DNA of 8,536 nucleotides from UBA11612 sp963976395 (GTDB lineage: Bacteria > Pseudomonadota > Alphaproteobacteria > Rhodospirillales > Rhodospirillaceae). Shown one piece after another: positions 6,540-8,536 of the stretch. Within the stretch, counting starts at the first letter, position 1, and each line of letters starts with the position of its first letter. Location: positions 1 to 8,536 of the forward strand of contig CAXBLG010000109.1 in the NCBI GenBank assembly GCA_963976395.1, written 5' to 3'. The position numbers and the translations under genes were made by a program. The notes beneath the pieces are model-generated. The model was not told the origin of the DNA. It ran no database searches and worked only from the letters and a program-made list of their open reading frames with translations.

Positions 6540-7013
6540 TCACACCTGAGTCGTCAACTCCCGTTTCGGTCCATCGTAAGCGTCGAACACGGCACGGTGA
6601 CCGCGCAACGACATATCGCCGTCCCGCGTATAGTAATCCGACACCCAGCGCAGCAGGAATTCCAGCTTGGAGTCCTGCTCTTCCTGCGATGCGTATTTAT
6701 GCGGTTCCCACGGACGGTTTCGGCAGTTGCTTAAACACACCGCTTCTCCGGGATTTACGAAGATCAATTCAGGGCGCGGCTTCAAAGCGTTCTGAACCAG
6801 CTCTCCGTAACACCCCTCCACGATCCATTGCTCGTTGCGTGAACAGAAGGCATCAAGGTCGCGCGCTGCTGCACCGTCGGGCCGCGTTACCGCAATCTGA
6901 TTGGGTTCCCAAAAAATAGTATCGAGGTCGAGCACAGGAATTAGCTCATTCGCCATCGTCCGGGCGAGTGTCGATTTTCCAGAGCCCGAATTACCTAAAA
7001 TAACGACGCGCAT
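6540..7013 (-). CDS. Small P-loop NTPase, adenylate kinase/FlaR-like
   Basis: The 157-aa product begins almost directly with a Walker A loop, GNSGSGKST at 7-15 after the beta strand MRVVIL, as in small nucleoside or shikimate-type kinases. LDLDTIFW at 28-35 and WIVEGCY at 63-69 resemble the proteins annotated as topology modulation protein FlaR or adenylate kinase-like ATPases. An Arg/Lys-rich stretch around 98-106 could form the lid. The substrate is unknown, and a role in DNA topology should not be assumed from the name. The start at 7013 puts GGA just upstream and leaves the usual short N-terminus; a TTG at 7022 would add three residues. It lies 39 bases downstream of ssb in the same direction, so they may share a transcript. 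Its 3' end converges on the oxidoreductase gene with 3 bases between stops, leaving no room for a terminator. Confidence 0.82.
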   Translation of the reverse strand: MRVVILGNSGSGKSTLARTMANELIPVLDLDTIFWEPNQIAVTRPDGAAARDLDAFCSRNEQWIVEGCYGELVQNALKPRPELIFVNPGEAVCLSNCRNRPWEPHKYASQEEQDSKLEFLLRWVSDYYTRDGDMSLRGHRAVFDAYDGPKRELTTQV

Positions 7014-7052
7014 GAATTCCAAAGCATTCGATGAGAGGGCTGATCGGTCGCC

Positions 7053-7526
7053 TTAAAACGGAATATCGTCGTCCATGTCGCTGGGGGCGCTGCCGCCACT
7101 TGAACTTGCGCCGCCGGAATCCCAATCGCCGCCGCCGCTATCGCCCATACCGCCGCCGGGTCCACCGCCACCGCCGCTGCGACCGTCGAGCATGGTCAGT
7201 TCGCCGCCGAAACCTTGAAGCACAACCTCAGTCGTGTACTTCTCTTGGCCCGATTGGTCGGTCCATTTGCGGGTTTGAAGCGAGCCGCACACGTAAACCT
7301 TTGAGCCCTTCTTCAGATATTTCTCGGCGATTTCTGCAAGATTCCCGAAAATCACCACCCGGTGCCATTCGGTCTTTTCCTTGCGCTCGCCGGAAGCCTT
7401 ATCCCGCCAAGACTCCGATGTCGCGAGGTTCAGATTGGCAACCTTATTACCGTTCTGCATCGTCCGCACTTCGGGGTCACGGCCCAGATTTCCAATTAAA
7501 ATTACTTTGTTGACGCTGCCGGCCAT
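7053..7526 (-). CDS. ssb: Single-stranded DNA-binding protein
   Basis: SSB coats single-stranded DNA during replication, recombination and repair, and recruits partner proteins through its C-terminal tip. The 157-aa product has an OB fold at about 4-112. The DNA-stacking residues W40, W54, F60 and W88 sit at the same numbers as in E. coli SSB, within ATSESWRDK, TEWHRVVIF and TRKWTDQSG. A Gly/Ser-rich flexible linker covers about 117-149. The acidic tip MDDDIPF at 151-157 is the canonical partner-binding motif. The ATG at 7526 has GGAGAG about 6 bases upstream. It is divergent from uvrA with a 199-base spacer, an arrangement also seen in E. coli, where both genes are under LexA control. No canonical LexA site is visible here. 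A P-loop gene follows 39 bases downstream. Confidence 0.98.
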   Translation of the reverse strand: MAGSVNKVILIGNLGRDPEVRTMQNGNKVANLNLATSESWRDKASGERKEKTEWHRVVIFGNLAEIAEKYLKKGSKVYVCGSLQTRKWTDQSGQEKYTTEVVLQGFGGELTMLDGRSGGGGGPGGGMGDSGGGDWDSGGASSSGGSAPSDMDDDIPF

Positions 7527-7657
7527 GCTTCGCTCTCCGAGAATCGTTTGCTATGTTGTTACTTCGTCGTCTGGGGCACCATAAAGGCCCCGAGGCACCG
7601 GCGGAAGACTCCTTTTTTCAGGGAAAACCTAGAAAAATGAAGGCCTAAGAACCACCG

Positions 7658-7686
7658 TTGCCGTTTTTACCTGTTCGGCGTATGAA
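7658..7686 (+). promoter_or_regulatory. Candidate sigma-70-type promoter of uvrA
   Basis: TTGCCG at 7658-7663 and TATGAA at 7681-7686 are each 4 of 6 matches to the -35 and -10 consensus, with the ideal 17-base spacing. Transcription would begin near 7692-7694, giving a leader of about 33 bases before the uvrA ATG. A GTTC-N10-GAAC palindrome at 7673-7690 overlaps the -10 box. The match is modest, so the call is tentative. Confidence 0.35.
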
Positions 7687-7725
7687 GAACGTCGAATGGA
7701 AACATAACGAGAACATTTACCCCCA

Positions 7726-8536
7726 ATGCCCCCTAAAAACAAGGTCTCATCCAGTCTCACCGCCATCAAGGTCAGAGGCGCCCGCGAGCACAACCTACAG
7801 GGCGTCAACGTGGACATTCCCCGTGACAAACTGATTGTCGTCACCGGTCTGTCCGGCTCGGGCAAGTCGTCCCTCGCGTTCGACACCATTTACGCCGAGG
7901 GTCAGCGACGCTACGTCGAATCTTTATCCGCCTATGCCCGCCAGTTTCTACAGCTGATGCAAAAGCCCGATGTGGAATCCATTGAAGGTTTATCACCTGC
8001 CATTTCCATCGAGCAGAAGACCACCAGCCGGAATCCACGCTCCACTGTCGGCACGGTTACGGAAATTCACGATTACATGCGCCTGCTCTGGGCACGGGTT
8101 GGAATTCCCTATTCGCCGGCCACCGGTCTACCTATCGAGGCCCAGACGGTGTCGCAAATGGTCGACCGCATCATGGAGATGGGCGACGGCACACGATTGT
8201 ATCTGCTGGCGCCACTGGTGCGCGGCCGTAAGGGTGAATACAAAAAGGAATTACAAGAGCTTCAGAAGAAAGGATTCCAACGCGTCAAGATCGACGGTAC
8301 GTTGTACGAAATCGGAGAAGCTCCTGCACTCAACAAAAAACTCAAGCACGACATTGAAGTGGTCGTTGACCGCATTGTGGTGCGCGACGGCGTGCAAAGC
8401 CGCCTCGCTGACTCTTTGGAAACCGCGCTCGGCATAGCCGACGGCCTCGCCTATGCCGAGAACGCAGATGCGAAGAGCAAGAACCCGATCACCGTGTTTT
8501 CGGCCAAGTTCGCCTGCCCGGTTTCTGGCTTCACGA
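7726..8536 (+). CDS. uvrA: Excinuclease ABC subunit UvrA (5' part, cut by window end)
   Basis: UvrA is the damage-recognising ATPase of nucleotide excision repair; its dimer finds distorted DNA and loads UvrB. The first 270 residues are present and the frame is still open at the window edge. The first ABC domain's Walker A, GLSGSGKSS, is at 41-49. It is followed by FDTIYAEGQRRYVESLSAYARQF and the family's GLSPAISIEQK and STVGTVTEI segments, then the UvrB-binding region at about 130-240. Where E. coli UvrA begins its first zinc finger with CPIC, this protein has C264-P-V-S267, so the second ligand is missing; the later pair lies outside the window. The ATG at 7726 is the first in-frame start after a stop at 7705-7707. 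Only a weak purine-rich GAGA element lies upstream. It is divergent from ssb. Confidence 0.97.
   Translation, partial: MPPKNKVSSSLTAIKVRGAREHNLQGVNVDIPRDKLIVVTGLSGSGKSSLAFDTIYAEGQRRYVESLSAYARQFLQLMQKPDVESIEGLSPAISIEQKTTSRNPRSTVGTVTEIHDYMRLLWARVGIPYSPATGLPIEAQTVSQMVDRIMEMGDGTRLYLLAPLVRGRKGEYKKELQELQKKGFQRVKIDGTLYEIGEAPALNKKLKHDIEVVVDRIVVRDGVQSRLADSLETALGIADGLAYAENADAKSKNPITVFSAKFACPVSGFT

Noticed and set aside
6437..6919. A 160-codon plus-strand frame, and another at 7031-7513, opposite the P-loop and ssb genes.
   Set aside because: Both are Arg/Pro-rich translations of the complements of well-supported genes and resemble no known protein.
7573..7591. GGGGC/GCCCC hairpin in the ssb-uvrA spacer, with a T-run at 7613-7618 on the plus strand, as a terminator or riboswitch.
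   Set aside because: No gene ends there on the plus strand, the T-run is 21 bases from the stem, and no known riboswitch core is seen.

Overview
The window looks like ordinary chromosomal core DNA of an alphaproteobacterium. Three things suggest this. The gyrA-coaD-cyclophilin order is familiar from that class. The GyrA C-terminal domain carries an extra acidic segment. UvrA has CPVSGF where most UvrA proteins have a Cys-x-x-Cys zinc-finger pair. GC content is moderate. The order or genus cannot be fixed from this sequence.

Left block (1-4241, all on the minus strand, so transcribed right to left): gyrA (DNA gyrase subunit A, GTG start), then coaD (coenzyme A biosynthesis), then a secreted cyclophilin-type peptidyl-prolyl isomerase, then tRNA-Lys(TTT). 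The gyrA-coaD gap is 40 bases, so they may be co-transcribed. The tRNA has a TATAAA-like -10 box of its own, flanked by a perfect inverted repeat.

Intergenic block (4242-4716): 475 bases without a credible gene. It holds a perfect DnaA box (TTATCCACA), an oppositely oriented 8-of-9 DnaA box 45 bases away, and an 87% AT core between them. It also has a 7+3+7 palindrome between this module and gyrA, three GANTC sites, and a hairpin that may end the neighbouring gene.

Middle block (4717-7013): an enoyl-CoA hydratase/isomerase-family (crotonase) gene on the minus strand is divergent from a nitronate monooxygenase-like FMN oxidoreductase on the plus strand. The latter converges, with only 3 bases between stop codons, on a small P-loop NTPase/kinase-like gene on the minus strand.

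Right block (7053-8536): ssb (minus) and uvrA (plus, cut by the window end) are divergent, as in many proteobacteria, and share a 199-base spacer. No canonical alphaproteobacterial LexA site is visible there. The genes with clear roles centre on DNA maintenance: GyrA supercoils DNA, SSB protects single strands, and UvrA finds lesions. The three middle genes look like an accessory insertion into an otherwise conserved uvrA-ssb-gyrA-coaD neighbourhood. I see no mobile element, CRISPR array, pseudogene or evident new multi-gene system.
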